A DNA stretch of 64,000 nucleotides from Desulfatiglans sp. (GTDB lineage: Bacteria > Desulfobacterota > DSM-4660 > Desulfatiglandales > HGW-15). Within the stretch, counting starts at the first letter, position 1. Each line of letters starts with the position of its first letter. The stretch is from the NCBI GenBank assembly GCA_012513605.1, contig JAAZBV010000134.1:40001-104000 (forward strand), read 5' to 3'. This document shows positions 1 to 8,203 of the stretch, one piece after another. The position numbers and the translations under genes are program-made. The notes below the pieces were generated by a model that saw nothing but the letters and a program-made list of their open reading frames with translations, did no database searches and was not told the origin of the DNA.

Positions 1-288
1 GCCTATATTGAATGTGTCCCATTCAGCGCTCATTTTATCTGTATACTGGTTTACAGTCATTGAACTTCCGTTTTGGGAAATATCTGCCTGACCTGATGTA
101 ACATATCCACCAGAGGGCAATTCTCCCGGATCAATGGCCCATAAACTGCCTCCTGCTGTGAGAAGTGCAATGAGGAGAATTGAGCCCGACACCAATGGAC
201 GTCGGAACCATCCGGATGCCGCCATCTCAGAAACTGAAATCCACATCTTCTTTGTTTTTGACCACACAAGTTGATATATTTTATTCAT
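1..288 (-). CDS. TpsA exoprotein (filamentous haemagglutinin type), N-terminus only
   Basis: The gene runs off the left edge of the window; 96 codons are visible and stay open. It starts MNKIYQLVWSKTKKMWISVS, the extended signal peptide region (ESPR) of large type Vb exoproteins. A hydrophobic core (LVSGSILLIALLTAGG, about residues 32-47) and a WAIDP cleavage region follow. From about residue 57 the sequence (GYVTSGQADIS, then MTVNQYTDKMSAEWDTFNIG) matches the start of the haemagglutination-activity (TPS) domain, which the partner pore recognises. An AAGAGG ribosome site lies about 9 bases before the ATG. The start is 30 bases after the TpsB stop on the same strand, so the two should be one operon. 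The passenger and its activity lie outside the window. Confidence 0.85.
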   Translation of the reverse strand, partial: MNKIYQLVWSKTKKMWISVSEMAASGWFRRPLVSGSILLIALLTAGGSLWAIDPGELPSGGYVTSGQADISQNGSSMTVNQYTDKMSAEWDTFNIG

Positions 289-318
289 GGGGTATAACCT
301 CTTATTAAATATCTCTAA

Positions 319-2055
319 TTAAAACCACAATACCATCTGAACCCAGAACCGGCCGCTGTGGGCGCGGTTATCAGCATTCTTGCCCTGAATGTTTCTTCCA
401 TCATTGGAGCCGACCTTATGGGCGTAGGTTGCCCTCAGGCTGTAAATACCCGGGTACTGAATATTTAAACCGATCCCGCCGCTGGAAAGCAGATAGTCAT
501 TTTTTCCAGTTGTATTGGTTATTGCTCCGGGCCAGGGGTCATGGTTAAGCTTAGTCCAGCCAGCGTCATAAAAACCTACAAGCTGTGTTGATTTTAGATA
601 AGGGATAGGTGGAAGGTCATACCTGATCTCTACTGTACCCATATGACCTTCATCACCGGCCCCCTCTCCTGATGGATATGCACGAACACCATAGGGGCCG
701 CCAAGTATGAATTTCTGTGATGAATCAAGATTGCCTGATGCCAACTGCCCCCGCATGGAGACAAACAGGGCCACTGCCTGGGTCATTCTCTGAAGCCTGG
801 CCATTGAATAGGTAAGGCGTGAAAAACCTCCATGTGTGCCGGGGCCTGCTGCATCCGCCATCCTGTTTGAGGCAACCCCTGACAGATCAGCATTTCCTCC
901 ATAAAAGGTCATTTCTGCAATGGTAAGCCCGCCCCCTTTAAACCGGTCAAAAAAATTACCTCTAAGGTTAAGGCTCCCAACAGCCAGTTCACGATCCCTT
1001 GTTTTGATACTGTTTGCCTCATCCCATAAATCAAGATATTCAAAACCGAGTTCCAGCCACAGGCTTGCCCTGCGTGATCGGACAACAGGGTATGAAAGGT
1101 TTGAACCAATAACCTGTGCCTCCCCTTTTGCATTAAGCGGTTTCAGCTCTTCTCCAAGTTCATAATGGAGATAAGAATAGGAGATGTTTTCCTTTAACCC
1201 GCTGTAGCCAATGGGCAGTGCATAGGAGGCGATTCCATGAATCATATCTTCAGCCCCAACATATGAAATGGCTATCTGATCACCCTGGCCGAACGAATCA
1301 TTGGCAAATATCTGCCCTGCCCCGCGAATGTAACCTGTATAGCGGTCGCCGTGATTGTCCGCAGAAAGAAGACCCTGAATAAGGCGATCTTCTGATGCGT
1401 TTATTTTTAAAGAGGTTGAACCCGGTGTTGCCCCAGGTTCAAGAGATGCCTGTGCCTTTATACCTGGAAGGTCATTAATAAGGAGTACGGCCCGCTCTAT
1501 TTTGTCCATGCGTGTTGCGCTCTCTTCAGGGATTGCATGGTCAGCTATTCCCTGCAGAATCTCTTTTCTGACCCTTGCAGGTTCCCTGACATTTATATTT
1601 GCCATGCCTGAAATATGCCCCGCAATAATCTGTATCTCAATAATACCATCTGTAACATCCTGCTCAGGTAGAAATGCACGGGCGAGTAGAAACCCCTTTT
1701 TTTCACGCAGATAGTTTGTAATATAGAGGGTAATCTGCTTAAGCTCAAAAAATGTTAGCTCTTTACCTATCTTTTCTCTCACAAGTTCATATAGTTCAGC
1801 CTCTGTGGCCATTTTACTGTAATCACCTGTGAATTTGATCTCCCTGACGGGAATTTTGACACCTGTGTCAGAAGAGGGAGCTTCAGCCTCTTTGATGACC
1901 TCCTTTTCCGGGAAACGGTCAGGAATGGCAGGGGCAGCCTGCCTTTGCTCCTTAAGAAGGGTTCCAGCGTCAGGCTGGGCCATCAGGGTACTGCATAGTA
2001 GTAAAAATATAATAAAAACAGATAGTAACAGATTTTTGCAGAATGGTGTTTTCAT
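319..2055 (-). CDS. TpsB outer-membrane transporter (ShlB/FhaC/HecB family)
   Basis: This is the Omp85-superfamily pore that moves the TpsA partner across the outer membrane in two-partner secretion. The 578 residues are the usual family length. A signal peptide ending near STLMA is followed by a linker, then a POTRA region (from about residue 68: VPVREIKFTGDYS, with FLLARAFLPEQDV and IEIQIIAGHISG). A long beta-barrel domain follows, with the L6 motif region GVRAYPSGEG near residue 480 and a terminal aromatic residue (VLWF). A GAGG sequence lies upstream of the ATG. It lies just before the tpsA start and probably shares its transcript. Confidence 0.92.
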   Translation of the reverse strand: MKTPFCKNLLLSVFIIFLLLCSTLMAQPDAGTLLKEQRQAAPAIPDRFPEKEVIKEAEAPSSDTGVKIPVREIKFTGDYSKMATEAELYELVREKIGKELTFFELKQITLYITNYLREKKGFLLARAFLPEQDVTDGIIEIQIIAGHISGMANINVREPARVRKEILQGIADHAIPEESATRMDKIERAVLLINDLPGIKAQASLEPGATPGSTSLKINASEDRLIQGLLSADNHGDRYTGYIRGAGQIFANDSFGQGDQIAISYVGAEDMIHGIASYALPIGYSGLKENISYSYLHYELGEELKPLNAKGEAQVIGSNLSYPVVRSRRASLWLELGFEYLDLWDEANSIKTRDRELAVGSLNLRGNFFDRFKGGGLTIAEMTFYGGNADLSGVASNRMADAAGPGTHGGFSRLTYSMARLQRMTQAVALFVSMRGQLASGNLDSSQKFILGGPYGVRAYPSGEGAGDEGHMGTVEIRYDLPPIPYLKSTQLVGFYDAGWTKLNHDPWPGAITNTTGKNDYLLSSGGIGLNIQYPGIYSLRATYAHKVGSNDGRNIQGKNADNRAHSGRFWVQMVLWF

Positions 2056-2303
2056 GAATATGCCTCAAATAATTTCCGTATACAAATAAAAAGCCAGCGA
2101 CTCTTTTTTTACCTCAAAAAACATTAATTATATTTCGCAAAAAATGTGCCAGATTTTTCTATAGCCTGGCAAACCAAAACAGGTGGCAGGAGGAAAAATC
2201 GGATATTGGTAGTGATCGATTATGTTGGAGGTGTGGAGCTGACGCAGAAGGCCTCAAATGGTATAAGCGCCATCATATAGAGCTGTCAGAGCGATGTTTT
2301 CTT

Positions 2304-3449
2304 TTAAAGGGCAGGTAGCTTAAGTGAATATATCATTCCCTTGTCCGGCAGATTTTCAAGGTAAATGTCACCAAGGTTTTTTCTTGCTGCAAGTCGGGCA
2401 ATGGAAAGGCCAAAGCCTGTGCCATCTGGCCTTGATGAATAAAATGGGACAAATGCATTTTGTATATTTTCCGGTAATGCGAAAAACCCCCTGTTCGTAA
2501 TCTCTATCTCAATAAATGGTGAGGATGGGTCATAATGATCCAGAGAGATCAAGATGTCAGTCTGTTTTTCACCTGCTGTTTCAATACAGTGCTGAAAGAC
2601 ATTTACGAAAAGGATTTTAAGGTCATTTTTATCGCCCTGTATCATGATATCTGAAGGAGGGAGATCCATGGCTATTTTTAACCTGCCATTTAAACTTCCT
2701 GCTGCTTCAGAGATCAGTGTATTTAAAGAAATACCTGTATACTCTGTTTCCTTTTCATACATATCAGAATATATTGCCGCATCGGTCACCATTTTCTCAA
2801 GCCTTCTGCTCTCTTCAATAATGGTCTTGCAAATATTATGGATATTATTATGGTCAGTCTCTTTGCCAGCATTATTCATAAGCCTCATGGCATTTCCACC
2901 TATCACTGTGAGCGGGTTTCTGACCTGATGTGAAATTCCCCTCACAACCTCCATGTCACACCTTGAGGTGGCCTCGATAAATGCATGGGTCTCAACAAGG
3001 GTACAAAGGTCTACCATCTTATCAATAAAAATCAGCACCTCCTTGTGGGCATCTTTCGGGATCTCTTTTTTGACAATCTCCTGACAGAATTGTCTGAGAA
3101 TGGAATAGCTCAATGTTATAAACCTGTGATCAATATTCAACTCGACGTGCCTTAGCCCGCTTCTCCAAAGGCTCATGAGAAAGCTGTTGTCAAAATTGTT
3201 CCTGAAAAAAGAGGCAAACCATTCCTCCCATATCCAGCTCAGATTTTCAGCATGCTCCTGGTGTTTAAGAAAGAAATCAGTCTCATCAATACGACTGAAA
3301 TAATCGAAAAAATATTCGGAAAAACTAGTTTTATTTTTTATAAACAGGTTACTGTATTCACCAATCTGATTAAAATCATTATTCCCTATTCCTAGTTTTT
3401 CTTTGAACCAGGAGATTTTTTTATCAGGAAAAGCTATACTTAATGTCAT
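2304..3449 (-). CDS. globin-coupled sensor histidine kinase with eroded ATPase motifs
   Basis: Residues 1-165 look like a protoglobin/globin-coupled sensor domain. The stretch SGLRHVELNIDHRF (98-110) matches the proximal-helix region of that family and would make His101 the haem ligand, so O2, NO or CO are plausible signals. There is no membrane segment. A HisKA-like box with GISHQVRNPL (phospho-acceptor His174) and a HATPase_c domain follow. The catalytic domain is odd: the N-box reads NVFQHCIE, with His where the Mg-binding Asn is expected. The G1 box reads ITNRGFF in place of the DxGxG pattern. The G2 box GTGFGLSIAR is intact. Kinase activity is therefore uncertain. No response regulator is adjacent. 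A TTGAT-N4-GTCAA palindrome lies 77 bases upstream. Confidence 0.8.
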   Translation of the reverse strand: MTLSIAFPDKKISWFKEKLGIGNNDFNQIGEYSNLFIKNKTSFSEYFFDYFSRIDETDFFLKHQEHAENLSWIWEEWFASFFRNNFDNSFLMSLWRSGLRHVELNIDHRFITLSYSILRQFCQEIVKKEIPKDAHKEVLIFIDKMVDLCTLVETHAFIEATSRCDMEVVRGISHQVRNPLTVIGGNAMRLMNNAGKETDHNNIHNICKTIIEESRRLEKMVTDAAIYSDMYEKETEYTGISLNTLISEAAGSLNGRLKIAMDLPPSDIMIQGDKNDLKILFVNVFQHCIETAGEKQTDILISLDHYDPSSPFIEIEITNRGFFALPENIQNAFVPFYSSRPDGTGFGLSIARLAARKNLGDIYLENLPDKGMIYSLKLPAL

Positions 3450-3525
3450 TCTGTTTTTACCTCCGAAAATATTTACCTGTATCGAAATATGATAACCGAA
3501 ATATTACATATCAATGAAATAGTAT

Positions 3526-3539
3526 TTGATCTATGTCAA
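3526..3539. promoter_or_regulatory. CRP/FNR-like palindrome upstream of the globin-coupled kinase
   Basis: TTGATCTATGTCAA, one mismatch from a perfect TTGAC-N4-GTCAA inverted repeat. The same motif recurs at 6853, 9862 and 16872. It sits 77 bases before the kinase start. The form fits a CRP/FNR-superfamily dimer site such as HcpR; the actual regulator is inferred. Confidence 0.5.
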
Positions 3540-3778
3540 TATGCACCGATATAAAATGAGAATTTTTTTTAAAACATGCTGAAACCCGAAAGTCGGTCTG
3601 TGATGCAGTGATATCTGTGTGGTTATAGTTTATTATCTTTAACCTTCGTGTCTTTTCTATGATAAAAACAAATATCAAATCCTTAACAGCATTCATCATT
3701 GTTGGTAATAAGAGGGGGTAAAGCAGGATATTCCCACGGAGAGGAAACGAGAAGCAAAGGATTCCTGATCTGATAATT

Positions 3779-3806
3779 GTAGAGACAAGGCATGCCTTGT
3801 CTCTAC
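3779..3806. repeat. 28-bp perfect palindrome, dispersed repeat copy 1
   Basis: The two 14-base halves (GTAGAGACAAGGCA and its reverse complement) form a perfect palindrome in the 400-base gap 3450-3851. The core of the element recurs at 23425-23450. The rest of this gap is AT-rich; besides this element and the palindrome at 3526 no convincing gene is seen. Confidence 0.8.
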
Positions 3807-3851
3807 GAAATGGGGATATTCCATCTTTGCATAAATCAACAGAATTGTTTT

Positions 3852-4592
3852 CTACACCAAGCCGACAGCCTTGAAAAAGGTGTAACAGAAGGTACCGTCA
3901 GCCTCTGTTGTGCGATACAGGTCTCTTATACCCTTATCAAATGTGTCAGGGTCTAAAATATTATTACTGATAGCAGGCTGGCGCACACCCTCTATCATAG
4001 CGGTAAATGTCTTTCTGGTGAAGCCATCAACAAGCTCAGGTTTGCTCGCATCTACATATACCATCCTTGGCGATACCCTGACAGAGTTGTACCCTGCGGA
4101 TGTAAGGAGAGGATAAAGTGCCCTTCCTATAAGGGCATTTCCGCCTGCACGTGCCTGTAATTCTACCTGGCAGTTGATAGCAGAATGTGCAGCCTCGCTG
4201 TCAGGATAAAAATAGGTGGAGCCATGATCACCCTCAATAACCGTGATGGTGCCACCGGGCTTAAGATATGTCTTAAGTTTCTTCAGTGCTAAGACAGGGT
4301 CGTTCAAATGCTCAAGCACAAAGCAGACAAAGACATGGTCAAATGTTTGGGCCGCAAAAGGCAGGTTGAAGATATCACCCTGCCTGAATTGTACATTGTT
4401 AAACCCTGCATCACGCACCTTCTGTTCTGCCTGCTTTACTGAAATATCAGAGATATCCACAGATATTATCGACGCCCTGGGGTTATTTTTTGCAAGTGTG
4501 ATTGTCTGTGCCCCCACACCGCACCCTGCCTCAAGTACAAGAGCGCCATCAGGGTATGATGTATCAGAATGGAGCAGATCAACAAGTGTCAT
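3852..4592 (-). CDS. class I SAM-dependent methyltransferase, start codon uncertain
   Basis: The Rossmann-fold methyltransferase core is clear: motif I VLEAGCGVGAQT (about residues 19-30), acidic motif II IISVDIS, the QGDIFNLPF loop, and motif IV FDHVFVCFVLEH with LKPGGTITVIEGDHG. The substrate is not evident. The first usable ATG (4592) cuts off what looks like a conserved N-terminal segment. The same frame continues upstream to about 4695 and encodes YVHGYDPRENIRLQDQA, typical of this family, but contains no ATG, GTG or TTG before a stop. That upstream stretch runs into a purine-rich low-complexity repeat, so the original start may have been lost or replaced. The gene lies 136 bases downstream of nrfA on the same strand. 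Confidence 0.75.
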   Translation of the reverse strand: MTLVDLLHSDTSYPDGALVLEAGCGVGAQTITLAKNNPRASIISVDISDISVKQAEQKVRDAGFNNVQFRQGDIFNLPFAAQTFDHVFVCFVLEHLNDPVLALKKLKTYLKPGGTITVIEGDHGSTYFYPDSEAAHSAINCQVELQARAGGNALIGRALYPLLTSAGYNSVRVSPRMVYVDASKPELVDGFTRKTFTAMIEGVRQPAISNNILDPDTFDKGIRDLYRTTEADGTFCYTFFKAVGLV

Positions 4593-4649
4593 GGCCTGAT
4601 CCTGTAAACGTATATTCTCCCGCGGGTCATACCCGTGAACATATGCCTC

Positions 4650-4725
4650 TTTCCTAATTTCCTTTCCCCTTTCCTCTTTCCATATTCTATTTCCTATTTC
4701 CTATTTTCTCTTTTCTGTCTTCTGA
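4650..4725. repeat. low-complexity polypyrimidine repeat (TTTCCTATTTCC type)
   Basis: Imperfect tandem units of TTTCCTATTTCC/TTCCTCTTTCC fill the space between nrfA and the methyltransferase. A related purine-rich stretch occurs at 61625-61665 on the opposite strand, so this is a recurrent intergenic filler. It adjoins the disrupted 5' end of the methyltransferase. Confidence 0.6.
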
Positions 4726-4728
4726 TCC

Positions 4729-6279
4729 CTACAGCCTTTTCTGTTCGTCCCAGACCTTGTCGGCCTTTGGTAGTACCGGTATATACTCAAACCATTTATG
4801 GCTTTTCATATGGTCAGACTCCTGCTGAAGCTTCCTGCTGTGGTTCAGAATGGGCGGGACAATCTTTTTAATATCGCCTGCAAGCTCTTTTGCGATCCCG
4901 AACCTTGTGGCCTCGCAGGCAAGGTCAACTGCTTTCTGGCTGTACTGCTGACTTGATGCAAGGGTATCCAGCGCCTTTGAGGGATTATGGAAGCCCACGC
5001 TGTTTTCAGCGGAGACATAGTCCCAGAAGAACTGCCCTTTTCGGATCATCTGCTGGGCCTGTATCACAAGCTTTTCATAATTATCAGCCTTTTCCCCCTT
5101 GTATTCCAGCGCAAGCCTTACTGCCTCATGGGCCTTTACAGATAATTCCTGTGCAATCAGCAGTTGATCAAAGGTCTTCTTCTGATGAAAGATTACCCTG
5201 CTTTTTAAGAAATCACCGGTTTTATCTGAATGGCACTGACGGCAGGCGCGCATCTCAGGATCTTTAAGGGGTGAAGTCCACCAGTGCGAAGAGATCTTCT
5301 TCTTGTCTTCAGAGCGCACATAAGGCATGTGGCAATCCGCACAGGTTACACCCGCTGCCCCGTGAACACCGTTGCTCCACATCTCATATTCAGGGTGCTG
5401 GGCTTTGAGCATGGGTGTCTTTGATACAGGGTGTGTCCAGTCAACAAAATTACCTTCAAACCCCTTTGCGGTAGATTCACCCTTGTCTTCGTAATAGGTA
5501 TATATCTCTTCAGGGTCAAGGCCATTATCCCATGGAAATTTGGGTTTTTTTGACGGTCCAAAGGATTTATCAAGAAAGTAATATTCCACATGGCACTGCC
5601 CGCAAACAAGCGCCCTTTTATCATTCCGGGAGAGCTCTTTGAAGTTTTTATTTTTAAGCTTCAGATAGTCCTGCAAAGGCACACTGTAAAGGGCAAGCTC
5701 CATTGTCTGAGGATCATGGCAGTTTGCGCACCCTATTGTATTATCCTTTAAATCAGGCTCAGTGCGCATCTCATTGACATCACCTTCCCAGAAATCGTCT
5801 CCCTGTTCTTTATACCAGTCTATCATCTTTGGGGTCTTGCAGTTCCAGCAGGTCTTAGGAAGCCCGCCCTTTTCAGCATACCGGTCAATCCTGTCTATAT
5901 TTAGAAAATCGGTAAGGGCCATTGTATGACCGCGTGCCTCACGGTATTCATAGCTGAATGCATAGCCAAGCCACAGGTTCTTGAGATAAGGCTGTGCATA
6001 TTTGTAGCCCTCCGGAAGAAAATCAACTGAATTATTTTTATTGTAGGGCACAGAGCCTTTATATTCGGTCATGACCCTGCTTTCATCATTTCTCTCATAA
6101 TAGTCATACTGGCGCGGAAACTCCTCTTTGAATGCGCTGTTGCGGATTTCATTTGCTGAGAGCTTTGTTTTATATACAGGGGCTTTAAGTTCGTTTACAT
6201 CTGAACATCCTGATGATATTAATGCCACACAGATAAAAATAAATAATAGAGTATTAACGAATATAGATCTTTTAAACAT
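4729..6279 (-). CDS. nrfA: ammonia-forming cytochrome c nitrite reductase NrfA
   Basis: Catalyses six-electron reduction of nitrite to ammonium in the periplasm. Five haem sites are visible: the active-site CWNCK (144-148, lysine ligand) and CANCH (184-188), CGQCH (226-230), CADCH (313-317) and CRQCH (346-350), the full pentahaem NrfA pattern. The N-terminus has a hydrophobic stretch ending in the lipobox ISSGC (Cys25), so the enzyme should be membrane-anchored by lipid. At 516 residues it is of normal length. It overlaps the end of nrfH by 8 bases, so the two are translationally coupled and should form the usual NrfHA complex, taking electrons from the quinol pool. Confidence 0.97.
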   Translation of the reverse strand: MFKRSIFVNTLLFIFICVALISSGCSDVNELKAPVYKTKLSANEIRNSAFKEEFPRQYDYYERNDESRVMTEYKGSVPYNKNNSVDFLPEGYKYAQPYLKNLWLGYAFSYEYREARGHTMALTDFLNIDRIDRYAEKGGLPKTCWNCKTPKMIDWYKEQGDDFWEGDVNEMRTEPDLKDNTIGCANCHDPQTMELALYSVPLQDYLKLKNKNFKELSRNDKRALVCGQCHVEYYFLDKSFGPSKKPKFPWDNGLDPEEIYTYYEDKGESTAKGFEGNFVDWTHPVSKTPMLKAQHPEYEMWSNGVHGAAGVTCADCHMPYVRSEDKKKISSHWWTSPLKDPEMRACRQCHSDKTGDFLKSRVIFHQKKTFDQLLIAQELSVKAHEAVRLALEYKGEKADNYEKLVIQAQQMIRKGQFFWDYVSAENSVGFHNPSKALDTLASSQQYSQKAVDLACEATRFGIAKELAGDIKKIVPPILNHSRKLQQESDHMKSHKWFEYIPVLPKADKVWDEQKRL

Positions 6280-6736
6280 CAGATACGCTCCTTGTGCTTA
6301 TTGGTTTCATACGCATGTGCTGGATATTACGATGGCAGTCTGTGCATACCCCTTTTGCCTCCATGCTTGATACAAGTGTATTTGTATCTGCATGGCAGGC
6401 CTTGCAGTTGGTATTTACCACCTGCGTTGTATCTTCACCTGCCTCGATCGGCTCCTCAAGGTTGCCGAACATATTGAGATAGATATCCTTTGTGCCTGTG
6501 AATGCCTTGAAAGGCAGTTTCTCCACAAGGTTATGGGGGGCGTGGCATTCATTACAGGCAAGTTTTGCATGGCTGGACATCTTGTGGGTAATGGCTGCCT
6601 GGTTCATAATATGGCACTGTGAACAGAAAGGGCGGTGGTCGCTTATATGCATGCCAGCGCTGACCCCAATAAAAAGAATGAACCCGATCACAAGCCCGGA
6701 TGCCAGTAGCACAAATATTTTATACCTTTCTTTCAT
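6272..6736 (-). CDS. nrfH: cytochrome c nitrite reductase small subunit NrfH
   Basis: Membrane-anchored tetrahaem quinol dehydrogenase of the NapC/NirT family that passes electrons to NrfA. One N-terminal membrane helix (about residues 7-27) is followed by haem sites CSQCH (38-42, in the context CHIM with the nearby methionine typical of NrfH haem 1), CNECH (61-65), CKACH (111-115) and CTDCH (131-135). Length (154) is normal. A GGGAGG ribosome site lies 5 bases before the chosen ATG. The 220-base divergent region to the CBS gene holds the TTGAC-N4-GTCAA palindrome. Confidence 0.95.
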   Translation of the reverse strand: MKERYKIFVLLASGLVIGFILFIGVSAGMHISDHRPFCSQCHIMNQAAITHKMSSHAKLACNECHAPHNLVEKLPFKAFTGTKDIYLNMFGNLEEPIEAGEDTTQVVNTNCKACHADTNTLVSSMEAKGVCTDCHRNIQHMRMKPISTRSVSDV

Positions 6737-6852
6737 TCATACCTCCCATCTCAGATATTCATGTTTGGCCATATTACTCAATAATCAAAAAATATGTCAA
6801 TTATGAATACTTCTTGATTTTACAATATATGACTGGTTCTATGCTTAATAGT

Positions 6853-6866
6853 TTGACTTATGTCAA
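6853..6866. promoter_or_regulatory. perfect TTGAC-N4-GTCAA palindrome in the nrfH/CBS divergent region
   Basis: TTGACTTATGTCAA, a perfect inverted repeat identical to the site at 16872. It lies 117 bases from the nrfH start and 93 from the CBS gene start, so one dimeric regulator could control both directions. CRP/FNR-family (HcpR-like) binding is the best guess. Confidence 0.6.
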
Positions 6867-6958
6867 GGCATATCCCAATTACTGTGTTAAAGTCATAAGA
6901 AAAATGGTGATTGATTGCCATACTATTATAAAACTAAAATCCTGAGAGGAAAACTATA

Positions 6959-7579
6959 ATGACAGATATTAATGCCCTTTCATGCCAGCCTGAGATAAAT
7001 GATGAGGATATCCTCTCTGCCATGAGGTCAATGGAGGGATACATCGATATCACCCCTGCCGATTTCAGGGAGTTTTATATTAAGGCATATAAACATGCAA
7101 GGGAGCGTCTGCTCCATGGGATTACTGCCGGTCAGATTATGACACGATCGGTTTTATCAATAGCTTCGGAAAGTAATATTTCCCTCGCAGCAGATATTAT
7201 GGCAAAAGAGAAGGTAAGCGGTCTGCCTGTAATAAATAATGGAGAGGAGCTGGTGGGGATTATTTCTGAAAAGGATCTTGTAAAAAGTTTGATAAAAGAT
7301 GCCCCTCCTTCCCTTATGTCTGTAATAGCCCGGTGCCTCAGCAATAAAGGCTGCCTTGCTTTGTCTCTCAGGAAACTGAAGGTGGTGGACCTTATGACAG
7401 CCCCTGCTATAGCAGTTTATGAAAATACCCCGCTTTCCGAGATAATAAATCTGCTTAATAAAGGCAGCATTAACAGATTACCGGTAAAAGACAAAAACAA
7501 CCGGCTTATTGGAATCATTACAAGGTCGGATATTATCAAGGCCATTTTTAATAATGTCTGCACTACTGATCAGGAATAG
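6959..7579 (+). CDS. tandem CBS-domain protein
   Basis: A soluble 206-residue protein with two CBS modules: about residues 58-112 (AGQIMTRSVLSIA to LVGIISEKDLVKSL) and 140-200 (VVDLMTAPAIAVYE to LIGIITRSDIIKAI). Residues 1-55 form a non-CBS helical leader. CBS pairs usually bind adenosyl nucleotides and regulate an attached enzyme or channel. The stop is 2 bases before the HPP membrane protein, and in other bacteria HPP and CBS domains occur fused, so this is probably the regulatory subunit of that transporter. AGAGGA precedes the ATG. Confidence 0.9.
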   Translation: MTDINALSCQPEINDEDILSAMRSMEGYIDITPADFREFYIKAYKHARERLLHGITAGQIMTRSVLSIASESNISLAADIMAKEKVSGLPVINNGEELVGIISEKDLVKSLIKDAPPSLMSVIARCLSNKGCLALSLRKLKVVDLMTAPAIAVYENTPLSEIINLLNKGSINRLPVKDKNNRLIGIITRSDIIKAIFNNVCTTDQE

Positions 7580-7581
7580 AA

Positions 7582-8118
7582 ATGGAATATTTCAGAAAGA
7601 TGAAAGGGATAACAAAAAGTCCTCCTGCTGTAAGCAAGACAGAGATATTCTGGTCGTGGATCGGTGCATTTCTGGGAATCAGCCTTGTTGGCTTGGCACA
7701 CTTTAAGCTTCTCGCAGGCAGCAGCATGATCATGCTTATTGGTTCTTTCGGTGCATCAGCAGTGCTGATATATGGCGCAACCAGAAGCCCACTTGCACAG
7801 CCCAGGAACCTTATTGGCGGTCATATATTGTCAGCAGTAATCGGCGTTGCCAGTTTTCAGATGCTGGGACAAATACCGTGGCTTTCCTCTGCCTTTGCTG
7901 TAGCTACTTCAATAGCAGTGATGCACCTGACAAAAACCCTCCACCCCCCAGGAGGTGCAACTGCCCTCATTGCAGTAATAGGCGGGGATCAGGTACATAA
8001 CCTGGGCTACATGTATGCCTTTATACCGGCTGGCTCAGGTGCATTAATCATGCTTATAGTAGCACTACTTGTAAACAATATACCTAAGACCAGGAAATAC
8101 CCGGAATTCTGGATATGA
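7582..8118 (+). CDS. HPP family membrane protein (candidate nitrite permease)
   Basis: 178 residues with four to five hydrophobic segments and the family signatures SPLAQPRNLIGGH (about 72-84) and LHPPGGATAL (about 115-124, the HPP motif). Plant and cyanobacterial members of the family are reported nitrite transporters. Its place next to nrfHA, downstream of a CBS gene and of a putative nitrogen-oxide regulator site, makes nitrite uptake a reasonable inference, though substrate-binding residues cannot be read here. It is translationally coupled to the CBS gene. Confidence 0.85.
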   Translation: MEYFRKMKGITKSPPAVSKTEIFWSWIGAFLGISLVGLAHFKLLAGSSMIMLIGSFGASAVLIYGATRSPLAQPRNLIGGHILSAVIGVASFQMLGQIPWLSSAFAVATSIAVMHLTKTLHPPGGATALIAVIGGDQVHNLGYMYAFIPAGSGALIMLIVALLVNNIPKTRKYPEFWI

Positions 8119-8203
8119 ACAGTTTTATCTTATTTGACATAATATCTTGTATCCATATAATGATTGATTATAAACCTGATAATTAATTCTGGAGGAATTA
8201 AAA

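Noticed and set aside
57..269. 70-residue minus-strand open frame at the left edge
   Set aside because: It lies in another frame of the same strand as the TpsA N-terminus (ATG 288), which has the ESPR and TPS motifs and a good ribosome site.
3511..3699. Possible 62-residue minus-strand gene
   Set aside because: AT-rich, no ribosome site and no recognisable composition; it overlaps the palindromic regulatory site.
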